Positions 56,517 through 64,000 of a DNA stretch of 64,000 nucleotides are shown here, piece after piece; positions within the stretch are counted from its first letter, which is position 1, and the number at the start of each line of letters is the position of its first letter. A program made the position numbers and the translations under genes. Source of the DNA: a virus; the IMG/VR virus record IMGVR_UViG_3300030333_002628, positions 1 to 64,000 of that record; one strand, written 5' to 3'. The notes below the pieces were generated by a model that saw nothing but the letters and a program-made list of their open reading frames with translations, ran no database searches and was not told the origin of the DNA.

Positions 56517-57851
56517 ATGTCGTGCGGATGCGATTGTGAAACAGAAGCAGAAGCAAAAGAGTTTGTAGAAGAGGTTTCTGCCTTTACAACGTGTGAGGCT
56601 TGTGAAACAGAAGCAGGGTGCAAAGACGACAAATCTTGTTCCAAAGGTAGTTACAAAGCAGAAGAAGAATACGAACCCGTTATTTGTGAATCCTGTGAAG
56701 GCGCTTTTTTGAAATGCCCGCCAGGTGAAGAACTGGTAGAGGGAGAGTGCAGAAAGGTTGCTGTAACTCTTGAACTAGATATTGATGAAGTAGAGGCAGT
56801 AGTAGAAGCCTCTACAGGTAATACTATTATAGAAATAAGGGGCGTGGCATTTCACGAAGGCGTAAACAAAAACGGCTGGTCTTTGACTTCTGCTGGTGCT
56901 AAGTCTCTAATTCATCAGATGGAGGGTGCAGATGTCACTCTTAATCACCCAGAAGCCTCAGAGCATGGTTCTGGGTTTACCCGTAACATGGATGGGGGCG
57001 TAGAAGAGGCAGTAGTAGGTTACATCAAGTCTGCTTCTTTCTTTACAACCCAAGATGGCTATGAGGTTAGATACGTGGCTCATGTAGTTAGGCATGAGTT
57101 ATTTGGCAGTTTAGAGTCCGGCTTGTGGTCGAGAGACGACTATGGTGTGAGCATCGGCGGGTCGGGCATACCAATCGAAGCAGATGAAGAAGGTATAGTC
57201 TTTGGTGAAGATTTTACTTTCGACCATCTTGCCATTGTTCACAGGCCCGCTTACGAGCGTGCAAGTATAGAAAGTGTGCGTAGAATTGAAAAACCAGAGG
57301 AAATTCAAGCAACCTTTATATCTCATTCAAAAGGTGAGGAGGATAACCAAGAAGTGGTGAGCGCAATGACAGAGACGGAAATTGTAGATAACACGAACTT
57401 AGAAGCAGAAATAGAGGCTCTAAAGGCTGACCTAGTTCTCGCATCGAGCAGGGTTGCCGAGTTTGAGGCAGCAGAAGACGCTCGCATCGAGTCAGAGAGG
57501 GTCGCTCTTGTAGAGCAGGCTTCCGAAATGGGTATGTCAGGTCACGATGACCTACAGGCAGACACCATTCGCAGCCTGATTGCATCATGGGAGGCTTCCC
57601 ATCCAGAGCCAGCCCCAGTAGTTATGGAAGAAGTTACCAGCGAGCCTTCTGTTGAAGAGACTCCAGTAGCAGCCTCCGAAACTCCAAGGTCAGTAGTAGC
57701 CAACTACCTAAACGGTAAGATTGTAGAGTCCGATGAGGGCATCTACGAGAGGGCATACAACGCTTGGGCAAAGGCATGGAACGGAACACTCGATAGGGAC
57801 GAGGACGGATTGAGAGCCAGACCCTACTCAGAGATAAAGGAGATGATTTGA
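56517..57851 (+). CDS. Prohead protease fused to scaffold domain, 444 aa
   Basis: An N-terminal Cys-rich part (MSCGCDCETEAEAKEF, CEACETEAGCKDDKSC) precedes a U35/S78-type protease core: VTLNHPEASEHGSG (His), VGYIKSASF, YGVSIGGSG (Ser) and FDHLAIVHRPAY. From about residue 290 a coiled coil (NLEAEIEALKADLVLASSRV) forms the scaffold part removed during maturation. The frame also opens with TTG or GTG further up; the ATG at 56517 is preferred. The Cys-rich head is unusual for this family. Confidence 0.8.
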   Translation: MSCGCDCETEAEAKEFVEEVSAFTTCEACETEAGCKDDKSCSKGSYKAEEEYEPVICESCEGAFLKCPPGEELVEGECRKVAVTLELDIDEVEAVVEASTGNTIIEIRGVAFHEGVNKNGWSLTSAGAKSLIHQMEGADVTLNHPEASEHGSGFTRNMDGGVEEAVVGYIKSASFFTTQDGYEVRYVAHVVRHELFGSLESGLWSRDDYGVSIGGSGIPIEADEEGIVFGEDFTFDHLAIVHRPAYERASIESVRRIEKPEEIQATFISHSKGEEDNQEVVSAMTETEIVDNTNLEAEIEALKADLVLASSRVAEFEAAEDARIESERVALVEQASEMGMSGHDDLQADTIRSLIASWEASHPEPAPVVMEEVTSEPSVEETPVAASETPRSVVANYLNGKIVESDEGIYERAYNAWAKAWNGTLDRDEDGLRARPYSEIKEMI

Positions 57852-57852
57852 A

Positions 57853-58266
57853 ATGGCAGCACTAAATGAGACAAGGAATTGCGCAGACATACAGGAGACT
57901 TTTGACGGTCAGGGTTACTTGGTAAAGTATCACGCAAACGGCATTCTAAAGACGGCGGCTGTGGATGACAACCCAATGGGAGTTACCGCAGCAGAGTCCT
58001 CAAGGGACGCATCAGGCTCTTTGGAGGCAGCAGGCACAGGAACAGTAGCAGTTTACCCACTATCTGGAATTGTTTACGTCAAGTGCATGGGAATTGCATC
58101 AAACGTCACAAAGTTCGGACTTCCTCTATACTGCGGAACTACAGACGGCTACGCAGATGATGATTCTTCCAACTCCGCTACCCTAATCGGCTACTACGCC
58201 GGAGAGGACGGATTGACGATAACGGCTGGCGATTTGGTTCCAGTCTTCGTGGTGGGGCACAACTGA
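57853..58266 (+). CDS. Head decoration protein (DUF2190-like), 137 aa
   Basis: All-beta, Gly/Ala-rich sequence with GYLVKYHANGILKTAAVDDN, GVTAAESSRDASG and VKCMGIASNVTKFGLPLYCG, typical of small capsid decoration or stabilising proteins placed between protease and major capsid genes. One base after the protease stop. Probably abundant on the head surface. Confidence 0.6.
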   Translation: MAALNETRNCADIQETFDGQGYLVKYHANGILKTAAVDDNPMGVTAAESSRDASGSLEAAGTGTVAVYPLSGIVYVKCMGIASNVTKFGLPLYCGTTDGYADDDSSNSATLIGYYAGEDGLTITAGDLVPVFVVGHN

Positions 58267-58277
58267 GGTGATGATGA

Positions 58278-59198
58278 ATGGCAAATGATACACTAGATAA
58301 GATACTAAACGTAGAAGCAGCAGACGGGCCTTTTTCGGTTCCAGATGCAGTCCTTGAGCAGACTCTAAGAGACTTCATCCAACTACAGAGCAACACTATC
58401 GCAATAGCAACAGACTTGGTTGGCGTAAGGTCAGTCCCTTGGCTGGAGTTCACTTGGTATACCGGAGTTAACGGAACTTTCGACTACCCGCTAGACGATG
58501 TGGCCCTAACTGACCCAACCAAGGTCGGAACGGCTAACTACACGACCAAGTTAGAGAAGGGACAGGGTAGAGTCACCTTCCTAGACGCTGTAAGACTACG
58601 AGGCGAGACTTGGGAGAACATCGACAGGCAGCAATTGGCTATCGTCCGAGCAAGGGCAGACAAGATTGACAACAAGATTCTAACCGACCTAATGGCTGGC
58701 GTTGGAAACACCGATGTCGCAACAGGTGGCGGAACTTCAAGGTGGGGCTTGAGTGCCGCAGACGAAGAAGGCAACGTCCTTACGGCTATGGATGCAATCT
58801 TCGCTAACGGAAAGGTTAGCGGTAACGAGCCTCTAGCCCTTGTCGCACCAGCAGACAAGAGAAGCGCACTTCTCAACACTACTCTTTACGGAAACGTTGT
58901 TGAGTCCCTAGCAGACCACTTGGCTAGAATCGCATCCCTGCGAATCTACTACACCAGAGACATTGGTGCTGGTAGCGCTATGGGTGACGATGCTCTTCTT
59001 ATGGTTCCAGGCGCTGAGACGGCTGAGTTCTTTACCTACAACGGTGAGGGCTTCCAAGAGACTGAACTTACCAGAATCCCCGGCCTTGGTTTCGACTGGA
59101 TGCTAACTTCCTACATGGGAAGCGTTGTTCACGAACACCAAGACGGTGCAGCAGCAGGTAAGAACAACCGCATGGTGAAGATTACGACTGTAAGGTGA
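58278..59198 (+). CDS. Major capsid protein, HK97 fold, 306 aa
   Basis: An N-arm (FSVPDAVLEQTLRDFIQLQS) is followed by an E-loop region (DYPLDDVALTDPTKVGTANY), a P-domain spine helix (WENIDRQQLAIVRARADKID) and an A-domain with LALVAPADKRSALLNTTLYG and RIYYTRDIG. Size and position after protease and decoration genes agree. A GGTGATGATGA region provides the ribosome site. It has the strongest codon bias towards GC in this operon, as expected for a highly expressed gene. Confidence 0.85.
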   Translation: MANDTLDKILNVEAADGPFSVPDAVLEQTLRDFIQLQSNTIAIATDLVGVRSVPWLEFTWYTGVNGTFDYPLDDVALTDPTKVGTANYTTKLEKGQGRVTFLDAVRLRGETWENIDRQQLAIVRARADKIDNKILTDLMAGVGNTDVATGGGTSRWGLSAADEEGNVLTAMDAIFANGKVSGNEPLALVAPADKRSALLNTTLYGNVVESLADHLARIASLRIYYTRDIGAGSAMGDDALLMVPGAETAEFFTYNGEGFQETELTRIPGLGFDWMLTSYMGSVVHEHQDGAAAGKNNRMVKITTVR

Positions 59199-59202
59199 TT
59201 AA

Positions 59203-59613
59203 GTGGCCGCTAAGACGGCTAAGAAAGCCACAAAGAAGAAGGCGGCAGCAAAGCCAAAGTCCCCTTCTAAGGCTTCACTTGTAAAGTCGCTTAAGGAAAA
59301 AGGCATTGAAGTCCCAGAGGGCGCAGTCATAGCAGACCTACAGCACAGACTAAAGCATTGGACGGGCGATGCAGGTTACAATGTTAGGTTGCATAAAGGC
59401 GTAGGCCCAAAGTGGGAAGGGCATCCTCTTTCTCTTCTAAGTGATAGGAAGGCCATGTATTGGTTGCCTGCATCTGCTTTTGCTGATGAGATTATCCGCA
59501 CACGTTTGGTTCTAGTAGTTAAAAGGGGTCTACCTTTAAACAACGCTCTTGTCATAGATGTGCCTGTAGACTACGGTGGAGATGATGGCAGTAACGACAG
59601 CGCAGATTCGTGA
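59203..59613 (+). CDS. Lys/Ala-rich protein with SAP-like helix pair, GTG start, 136 aa
   Basis: The first 25 residues are AAKTAKKATKKKAAAKPKSP, like a histone H1 tail. Next is a SAP/LEM-like helix pair (SLVKSLKEKGIEVPEGAVIA, DLQHRLKHW) and an alpha/beta end. AAGGTGA precedes the GTG. Located just after the capsid gene, it may be a DNA-binding head protein or a neck component. Confidence 0.55.
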   Translation: MAAKTAKKATKKKAAAKPKSPSKASLVKSLKEKGIEVPEGAVIADLQHRLKHWTGDAGYNVRLHKGVGPKWEGHPLSLLSDRKAMYWLPASAFADEIIRTRLVLVVKRGLPLNNALVIDVPVDYGGDDGSNDSADS

Positions 59614-60010
59614 TTTGCTCAATAGGCCCAGAGGACTTACAGAAGCGACTATTAGTGAATATATTACTATTAGAACGGCAGAAGTCAATAAGAAGGCTCG
59701 CGGCATCAAGTATATTGATGCTACTAATGCAGTCACCGACACCCTCAAAGAATCTGCTATTAAGTTTTTAGTATGCACCGATTGTTTGAGGGTATTAGTA
59801 GATACAATTCATGCTATTGTTCCTGAGAAAGAAAAGGGCGCACAGGATATTAGATTTGCTGCTCAGTTAAAGTCTATGGAAAAGCAGGCACTAGAAGCAA
59901 TTAGAGCGATAGAAGAGAAGGGTGGAACTGCGTTTAAGGTCAAGGCCACTACAACTAAGGTTGGTGGCACTACGAGTTCGCAGTTAAGCGGTAGTTTGCA
60001 CACCCTATGA
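59585..60010 (+). CDS. Head-tail connector-like helical protein, 141 aa
   Basis: Starts MAVTTAQIRDLLNRPRGLTE, then TIRTAEVNKKARGIKYIDAT and ESAIKFLVCTDCLRVLVDTI; small helical fold similar to gp6/YqbG-type connectors. It overlaps the upstream gene by 29 bases. Upstream in-frame ATGs at 59576 and 59582 also exist. Its stop codon lies in the loop of the hairpin at 60000-60020. Confidence 0.5.
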   Translation: MAVTTAQIRDLLNRPRGLTEATISEYITIRTAEVNKKARGIKYIDATNAVTDTLKESAIKFLVCTDCLRVLVDTIHAIVPEKEKGAQDIRFAAQLKSMEKQALEAIRAIEEKGGTAFKVKATTTKVGGTTSSQLSGSLHTL

Positions 60011-60020
60011 ATTAGGGTGT
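60000..60020 (+). promoter_or_regulatory. Hairpin covering the ribosome site of the fibre gene
   Basis: ACACCCTA (60000-60007) and TAGGGTGT (60013-60020) form a perfect 8-bp stem with the 5-nt loop TGAAT. The right arm contains AGGGTG, the only ribosome-site-like sequence before the fibre ATG at 60025. Ribosomes finishing the connector gene would open the stem, so the fibre may be translated only when coupled. Confidence 0.5.
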
Positions 60021-60024
60021 AAAT

Positions 60025-63000
60025 ATGGCAGATTATTTTTGGAAAGCGGTAGGCTCTTCTACAGACCCTACTGTTGCAGGTAACTGGGTAAACTCTAGCG
60101 GTGTAGCATACGGAAGCGAACCGGATAGCGATGATATTATCCATTTTACAAGCGGTGGTAATAAACCCTGTAATTTTACTAATCTAACTAAAACTTATGC
60201 TGGTATGCAAATCCATAGTGATATAGATACTGGGACAGGCGTTACTCTTGATAATACAGATATTACTTTATCTGGTGATTTGAAATTTTACGGAAGTAAT
60301 ATACTAACAGTAAAAAATGATTCTACTATAACATTTACAGGTAGTTTTGGGAATGCACCAAGAGTCTACTATCCAGAGGGTTCAGATTGGGAACCAAGAA
60401 ACGGTGTGTTTACAAATTCTTCTTCAAGAAGTAACTTAACTATAATATTTAACGGAAGTGGTAGCACTACCTTCGTGCATGGTATTTACCCTAACATCAC
60501 ATTTACTGGTGGTAATTTATCCCCTACTGCTCACACTTCTATTACAAATAATTACAGTAAGGCATCTATCTTAGATTTTAACTTAGGTGCTAATTGTAAT
60601 GTTCAACCTTATTCTTCTGGCGCTACAAGCGAAAATGATTTAGATTTACACTTTTCCATAGAAGGTGAATTAACTCTTACAGGAACTTCTTTCAAATGGG
60701 GTAAATGTATCTTTGAACTTGCACCATACGCAGCAAATAAACCATTTCCTTTTGATGGTAATATTGCTAACTTTGGTGGGGGAACGCCAAAGACGTTTAG
60801 AGCAGAATACTATGATTTGAGAATTATACCCAGAGGGGGAAGTAAAGAAGGATATTTTACTTTACCTACTGGTGCTATTATCAACTGTAACTCTTTTTAT
60901 TTGTTGGATAATGGTAGGATATATGGGTCATCTTCTGGTGGTGGCGCAGAAATACATTGTGTAAGAAAGCCGGATATTAAAGGAGACTGGAATTTCCAAC
61001 AAATATCAAAAACAGTTTACAGAACAATAGGGGCAAAGCCCTTACTTGGAACTCCTTTCGGTGGGACTGGATTAGGCGATATAGGAACTTCGGGACAAGT
61101 TCTTGCTGTTAAATCTAATGGAACTGAATTAGAGTGGTCTTCTACCGCAGGCGGTGGTGGCCTTAGCACATTAGATGTAGTAGCAACGGATAGTGGTTAT
61201 ACTTGGGGAACAAATGATATTACCACTATTACTAATCTAAAAGTAGTCGCTGGTGCGAATGTTACTCTTGCGACTGATACTACGAATAAAGCATTAAGAA
61301 TTACTTCTACTGATACAAATACTACTTATAGCGCTGCTTCTACTAGCGCTGCTGGTTTAGTCACCGCATTACCTAACCCACACGGAGGGAAATTTCTTAG
61401 AGGCGATAATACATGGGTTGTTCCCCCCGATACTGATACTACATACACGGCCTATGCGGGCGCAACTTCGCCCGGAACCGCCGCTTTAGTCCCTGCAAGA
61501 GATAGCGGAAGCACTACTACCAAATATCTTAGAGAGGATGGAGATTGGGTAGTCCCTCCTGATACTGATACTAACACTACCACTACTGCTGATGTTCTAG
61601 CAGCACTTAACGCAGATTGGGGGGCAAGCAAAACCTTTGGGACGCAATCAAATGATACCGCTACATTTAGTGGCCCAATTACTTCTACTGAGGGGACAAT
61701 TACAGGAATTCTTTTTGGCACATCAGCAGATAATAGAATAAGATTTGATGAGTCTAATGATAGAATACATCTTGAAACAAATGCCACTACAAGAATGAGT
61801 TTTTACAATGATGGCACAGTAAGCATGACAGGGAAATTAAATGTAGACCAATTAGCCCTTGATGATAAAAGTATAACGGTTCATCCCTCAAATCATAATA
61901 CCGCCGGACAAATTCTCACAATAAGGTCTGGAGATACGACTGCCGGAACAACTGATAACATAGCGGGCGGAAATTTAGTTTTAGCGGGCGGTGCTGGTAA
62001 AGGAAATGCTGCGGGAGGAAAAATAGTTTTCAAGGTTGCAGATTCGGGAACAGCAGGCGTAAGTGGCTTTCCCCTAAACCCTAAAGCAACCGCTATGACA
62101 ATTAACGCTAATAAAAGTATTACAATGGAGTCTCATTTGACAATAGATGGAAATCTTACTGTAAATGGGACTGAAACTACAGTAGATACTGCTACTTTAT
62201 CGGTGGAAGACCCCCTAATAATATTAGCAAGCGGTAATAGTTCTGCTGATAGTATTGATATTGGTTTTTATGGATTGTATAATGCAAGTTCAACTCTTAA
62301 GTGGGCAGGTCTTTTCCGTGATGCAAGTGATGGTAAATTCAGATTATTCAAAGATTTAGAAGCCGAACCTTCTACTACAGTAAATACTAGCGGGACAGGT
62401 TATGCCATAGCGACTTTAGTAGCAAATCTTGAGGGAACAGCCTCTAGTGCTACAACGGCCACTACTGCTACAAATGTAGTTATTACAGATAACGAAAACA
62501 CCGATGAAGATAACGCAGTAGTTTTCGTTGCGGGCGCAGACGTTGATGGCTCTACAAGTGCAGGTTTAGAGTCTGATGGAAACCTAACTTACAACCCATC
62601 CACAGGACAATTAAGTGCTACTAAATTTGCAGGTGATGGTTCAAGTCTGACTGGATTAAGTGGTAATGCTACTACAAGTGCTGTGACTGTGCAAGCAAGC
62701 CCCGATGATGAATTCAACTTAATACCCTTTATCGCAGATGCCGCTACTGCTTCGGGCAACCATGCTTTAGAAATGGATGCAGGCTTAAAATATAATCCCT
62801 CTACTAATGATTTTTTAGTAACGGGAATGTCACAAAACTACTTTACGACTACTGATTCTTTGAGAAAAGGTTTTGATAGTAGGGTCACTCAAACAGGCAC
62901 TTCATGGACGGGAAATTCATCGCTTACAGTAGGGGCGAGATTTAGGGCCATACAAAGTGGGGCTGTTGCATCGGGCGAAACTTCAACTATTAAAGGAATT

Positions 63001-64000
63001 GAAGTATTAGCGGAAGATGGTGTAGGCGCGACTAACGTTGGAGTTTGTAATGTTCTTGGTGGGACTATAGAAGCCATAGGCACGCAAGACGGAAGTGGTG
63101 CTACAACTGCTACAGGATTAAAAATTACTACAAGTGGTGCAGATACCAACTATGGTTTGATTGTAGATGGTGGTAAGGTTGGGGTTGGTGTCTCAAACCC
63201 ATACGCAAATCTAACAGTAGATGGAAACCTCTTAGTTTCCAGTTCGGGAGATACGGCAGACCCGAAGGTGGAAGGCATATTGCATCGCATCACAAACGCT
63301 TCCAATGACAACCCCGACATGGAGATATTCTTCGTTGAGAATCATGGTCTGGGTTATGGTTTCCGTATGCAGTATGACGGCACTAACAACCGCATGAGAT
63401 TCTTTACTCACGACAATAATACAAGTGGTTCAGAAGTAATGAGGTTCAACAGGGCGGCGGCAGGTGATATTTGGTTAGGGCCAAGTGGTAGTAAGGTAAT
63501 CATTGGTGCGACTACTTCGCCTGTATCTCTTTTACATCTTGAGAAGACTGCTTACGACTTCGACTCGTCACCCGAAGATGGCGATTTCCATCTCATGCTC
63601 AAAGCCACAGAAAGTAGCACCACCGGAGATGCACTTTCGATTGGATTCGCTCAAACGAGTGATGCTACGACAGTAGGTGCGAAGATAAGCCACCTTGTCT
63701 CCGGCTCATACTCAAGGGGTCATTTGATATTCTCAACCAACAATACGGCTTCCGGTGGAGATACAACCGAAGAGAGAATGAGAATAACAGATGCGGGTAA
63801 TGTCGGAATAGGCAATACAACTCCATCTGCACCACTTGTCATAACTGCTGATACAGACGGTGGAGATACAGTAAGAATAGAAGGGTCTGATGCTAACGGA
63901 AACCTATCAACTCCCGATTTAGCCCTAGTTAGAACGAATGGCTCACCTGCCGGAAACACTTGGTTGGGGCACATACATTTCAAAGGTATGAATAACGCTT
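60025..64000 (+). CDS. Tail fibre / appendage protein, 1325+ aa (runs off the right edge)
   Basis: The frame is open from ATG 60025 to the window end. Residues 1-330 are beta-rich with Gly/Asn/Thr repeats (GGNLSPTAHTSITNNYSK) like beta-helix adhesins. Around 440-530 two modules of the fibre type KFLRGDNTWVVPPDTDTTYT and KYLREDGDWVVPPDTDTN repeat. Later come typical fibre parts (DGNLTVNGTETTVDTATLSV, SGQVLAVKSNGTELEWSS). The gene probably ends in the S74 chaperone seen at 1-621, but the two edges are out of frame by at least two bases, so some sequence is missing between them. Confidence 0.8.
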   Translation, partial: MADYFWKAVGSSTDPTVAGNWVNSSGVAYGSEPDSDDIIHFTSGGNKPCNFTNLTKTYAGMQIHSDIDTGTGVTLDNTDITLSGDLKFYGSNILTVKNDSTITFTGSFGNAPRVYYPEGSDWEPRNGVFTNSSSRSNLTIIFNGSGSTTFVHGIYPNITFTGGNLSPTAHTSITNNYSKASILDFNLGANCNVQPYSSGATSENDLDLHFSIEGELTLTGTSFKWGKCIFELAPYAANKPFPFDGNIANFGGGTPKTFRAEYYDLRIIPRGGSKEGYFTLPTGAIINCNSFYLLDNGRIYGSSSGGGAEIHCVRKPDIKGDWNFQQISKTVYRTIGAKPLLGTPFGGTGLGDIGTSGQVLAVKSNGTELEWSSTAGGGGLSTLDVVATDSGYTWGTNDITTITNLKVVAGANVTLATDTTNKALRITSTDTNTTYSAASTSAAGLVTALPNPHGGKFLRGDNTWVVPPDTDTTYTAYAGATSPGTAALVPARDSGSTTTKYLREDGDWVVPPDTDTNTTTTADVLAALNADWGASKTFGTQSNDTATFSGPITSTEGTITGILFGTSADNRIRFDESNDRIHLETNATTRMSFYNDGTVSMTGKLNVDQLALDDKSITVHPSNHNTAGQILTIRSGDTTAGTTDNIAGGNLVLAGGAGKGNAAGGKIVFKVADSGTAGVSGFPLNPKATAMTINANKSITMESHLTIDGNLTVNGTETTVDTATLSVEDPLIILASGNSSADSIDIGFYGLYNASSTLKWAGLFRDASDGKFRLFKDLEAEPSTTVNTSGTGYAIATLVANLEGTASSATTATTATNVVITDNENTDEDNAVVFVAGADVDGSTSAGLESDGNLTYNPSTGQLSATKFAGDGSSLTGLSGNATTSAVTVQASPDDEFNLIPFIADAATASGNHALEMDAGLKYNPSTNDFLVTGMSQNYFTTTDSLRKGFDSRVTQTGTSWTGNSSLTVGARFRAIQSGAVASGETSTIKGIEVLAEDGVGATNVGVCNVLGGTIEAIGTQDGSGATTATGLKITTSGADTNYGLIVDGGKVGVGVSNPYANLTVDGNLLVSSSGDTADPKVEGILHRITNASNDNPDMEIFFVENHGLGYGFRMQYDGTNNRMRFFTHDNNTSGSEVMRFNRAAAGDIWLGPSGSKVIIGATTSPVSLLHLEKTAYDFDSSPEDGDFHLMLKATESSTTGDALSIGFAQTSDATTVGAKISHLVSGSYSRGHLIFSTNNTASGGDTTEERMRITDAGNVGIGNTTPSAPLVITADTDGGDTVRIEGSDANGNLSTPDLALVRTNGSPAGNTWLGHIHFKGMNNA

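Noticed and set aside
61452-63983. Minus-strand open frames opposite the fibre gene
   Set aside because: Antisense shadows of a Gly/Thr-rich gene with low-complexity translations and no start signals.
1-64000. tRNA genes
   Set aside because: I looked for TPsiC-like GTTCRANNC stretches with matching acceptor arms outside genes and found none; a covariance-model scan was not possible here.

Overview
The window looks like most of the genome of a head-tailed (HK97-fold, siphovirus-type) virus of an archaeon, probably a Marine Group II / Poseidoniales virus of the magrovirus kind. The virion genes are ordinary tailed-virus genes: large terminase, portal, protease-scaffold, major capsid protein, tail tube, tape measure and fibres. 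The replication genes are archaeal/eukaryotic in type: family B DNA polymerase, a PCNA-like clamp, RFC-type clamp loader, MCM-like helicase, a PriS-PriL type primase, a RecA/RadA-like ATPase, ERCC4 and Cas4-like nucleases. TATA-like boxes sit at a fixed distance from start codons, as expected for archaeal transcription. I saw no integrase, rRNA, tRNA or CRISPR array.

Layout. 1-18327 (+): end of a tail fibre gene, small membrane proteins, head-tail and tail genes, tape measure and a giant 2692-residue tail protein. 18311-43249 (-): replication and repair genes (18.3-37.6 kb), including a GroES-GroEL pair, a Mom-like DNA modification protein and many zinc-ribbon and winged-helix microproteins, followed by a run of small accessory genes (37.8-43.2 kb). 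43250-50072 (+): an island facing the other way, in which every transcription unit is preceded by copies of one 12-13 nt half-site (ATTTGTAGATAAG, about 45 copies). 50242-53802 (-): terminase, a phosphoesterase and zinc ribbons. 54100-64000 (+): portal, a surface-type protein, protease, decoration protein, major capsid protein, connector and the start of a tail fibre gene that runs off the window. The left edge carries the end of a fibre gene with an S74 chaperone, and gene order would be continuous if the two edges joined, so the genome is probably circular or circularly permuted with a short piece missing between the edges.

How it works together. The minus-strand block supplies an almost complete archaeal-style replisome. 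The plus-strand halves build head and tail. The 43.4-49.3 kb island looks like a separately controlled regulon or an origin-linked control region. It consists of repeated cassettes of half-sites, a TATA-like box, usually a start codon about 29 nt further on, a small gene or genes, and a T-rich or hairpin terminator. A related pair of 125-bp inverted dyad elements brackets a 16 kb segment containing this island. All repeat counts and spacings were made by eye.
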